Below, piece after piece: positions 58,889 to 64,000 of a stretch of 64,000 nucleotides of DNA. Position numbers and translations under genes: made by a program. Position 1 is the first letter of the stretch; each line of letters begins with the position of its first letter. The notes beneath the pieces were generated by a model, which worked only from the letters and a program-made list of their open reading frames with translations, searched no databases and was not told where the DNA came from. This DNA is from Subtercola endophyticus. GTDB lineage: Bacteria; Actinomycetota; Actinomycetes; Actinomycetales; Microbacteriaceae. Location: positions 1 to 64,000 of the forward strand of contig NZ_CP087997.1 in assembly GCF_021044565.1 (NCBI RefSeq), written 5' to 3'.

Positions 58889-59669
58889 CTAGCTCTGGCA
58901 GTGCGGGCACCAGTACGTGTCACGCAGCGACAGCTCGTTCGCGCCGAGCTTGCCGCTCTCGATGCGGCTTCCGCAGCGGCGGCAGGGCTGGCCTGCGCGG
59001 TTGTAGACCCAGACCTGCTTGCCCGGCCGGGTGTCGCCGGTTGTGGTGCGTTCGACGCGGTCCCGGTTCGCCGTGATGAGGCGGTGCGCCAGAGCCACGA
59101 CCTTGTCGAGCTGGCCAACATCGCCCACGGGTCTGTCGGGGCGCACGCCGCGCAGAAAGCACAGTTCGTTCACGAAGACGTTTCCGAGGCCCGCGAGGTT
59201 GCGTTGGTCGAGCAGTGCGACGTCGATCTCGCGGGCCGGATCGACGGCGAGACGGCGCTCGGCCTCGGCGGCGGCTTCGGGCCCCCAGCCGGCGCCGAGC
59301 AGGTCGGGCCCCAGATACCCGACGACGTCGTCTTCGTCGTCGCGTCGCAGCACCTCGAGCAGGCCGAGTTCGAACCCGACAGCCGTGTGCTCCTGCGTCT
59401 TCAGCACCGCGCGCGCCTGCCAGGCCGGTTTGCGCCAGCGGGTTCCGGGCTTGTAGATGTGCCAGGTGCCCTCCATTTTGAGGTGCGAATGGATGCTGAA
59501 CTCGCCGATTCGCATCAGAATGTGCTTGCCGCGGCTCACCACGTCATCGACGGTCTCGCCGCTGAGGTTGACCGTGGCGAACTTCGGCACCCGGATGTCG
59601 CACCCGGTCAGCTCCCGCCCCGCCAGCACGGCGTTGAGGTGCTCGGCGGCGCGGTAGACGGTGTCGCCT

Positions 59670-59677
<8 letters not shown>
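58889..59677 (-). CDS. Fpg/Nei-family DNA glycosylase (Nei2-like)
   Basis: A 262-residue base-excision repair enzyme. MPEGDTVYRAAEHLN is the Nei2 start, where Pro2 is the catalytic nucleophile and Glu3 its partner. GKHILMRIGEFSIHSHLKMEG follows, and the C-terminal zinc finger CRRCGSRIE...YWCPHCQS has four Cys. The enzyme removes oxidised pyrimidines. Its ATG overlaps the end of the lhr gene by 8 bases, matching the lhr-nei2 pair known in mycobacteria, and supports joint expression. Confidence 0.95.

Positions 59678-64000
<4,323 letters not shown>

Overview
The window is 64 kb of chromosomal DNA from a high-GC Gram-positive actinobacterium. Evidence includes GC-rich third codon positions, an actinobacterial Lhr helicase with its Nei2-type glycosylase partner, a MazE6-like/MazF toxin-antitoxin pair, a DUF5997/LysR-domain divergent pair, a CebEFG-BglC-CebR-like glycoside operon, and genes that look leaderless. 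My best guess for the family is Microbacteriaceae (Micrococcales); that is inference. I see no prophage, no insertion sequence and no CRISPR array.

Layout. 1-8 kb: flavin reductase, esterase, small membrane protein, TfoX-like protein, L-rhamnose mutarotase, a fused LLM-flavin/FAD-oxidoreductase, a truncated LysR-effector-domain protein and glyS. 8-13 kb: a membrane esterase overlapping an aminoacyl-phosphatidylglycerol synthase-like gene, a class II glutamine amidotransferase, then a small unit with promoter, degenerate tRNA-Gly-like gene and terminator. 13-20 kb: SGNH hydrolase, two divergent MFS transporters with twin operator-like sites, an azoreductase-like gene, about 500 bp of GC-rich tandem repeats and a gene carrying a 15-bp minisatellite. 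20-30 kb: desaturase, ferredoxin reductase, mazEF, a LolA-like/ABC exporter operon, hydrolases, CitE-like lyase, thioredoxin-like protein, thyA-folA. 30-35 kb: EthD protein and glutathione peroxidase, TetR and DUF347 protein, PadR and LacI regulators, with dense intergenic hairpin repeats. 35-44 kb: beta-glucoside ABC uptake and GH1 operon with two LacI-type operators, MalY-like aminotransferase and an NhaA-DsbA fusion. 44-51 kb: PIN toxin pair, DinB, FBP zinc protein, ferritin-CCC1 transporter, nitroreductase, DUF5997 and LysR-domain pair, quinone reductase. 51-64 kb: GH13 enzyme, acetyltransferase, 8-oxoguanine deaminase-like protein, YbaK, carboxylesterase, CsoR-family regulator, a secreted protein of lower GC, Nei2 and the 3' part of lhr, which runs off the right edge.

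Genes that work together: SBP, two permeases, GH1 enzyme and LacI repressor (glycoside import and hydrolysis); thyA with folA (thymidylate and folate cycling); LolA-like protein, ATPase and permease (one export system); lhr with nei2 (DNA repair); esterase with aminoacyl-PG synthase (lipid aminoacylation and probably its reversal).

Two non-gene themes stand out. First, at least six families of intergenic inverted repeats sit at gene 3' ends and never between divergent promoters. One family (five copies at 30.9-34.1 kb) shows compensatory arm changes around a constant loop, the signature of a conserved hairpin. Second, many otherwise ordinary enzymes carry in-frame Ala/Gly/Ser/Asp-rich or tandem-repeat insertions in surface loops, so this genome seems prone to GC-rich repeat expansion. 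The tRNA-Gly-like unit near 12.9 kb, close to a gene for a tRNA-dependent lipid-modifying enzyme, is the most intriguing single locus.
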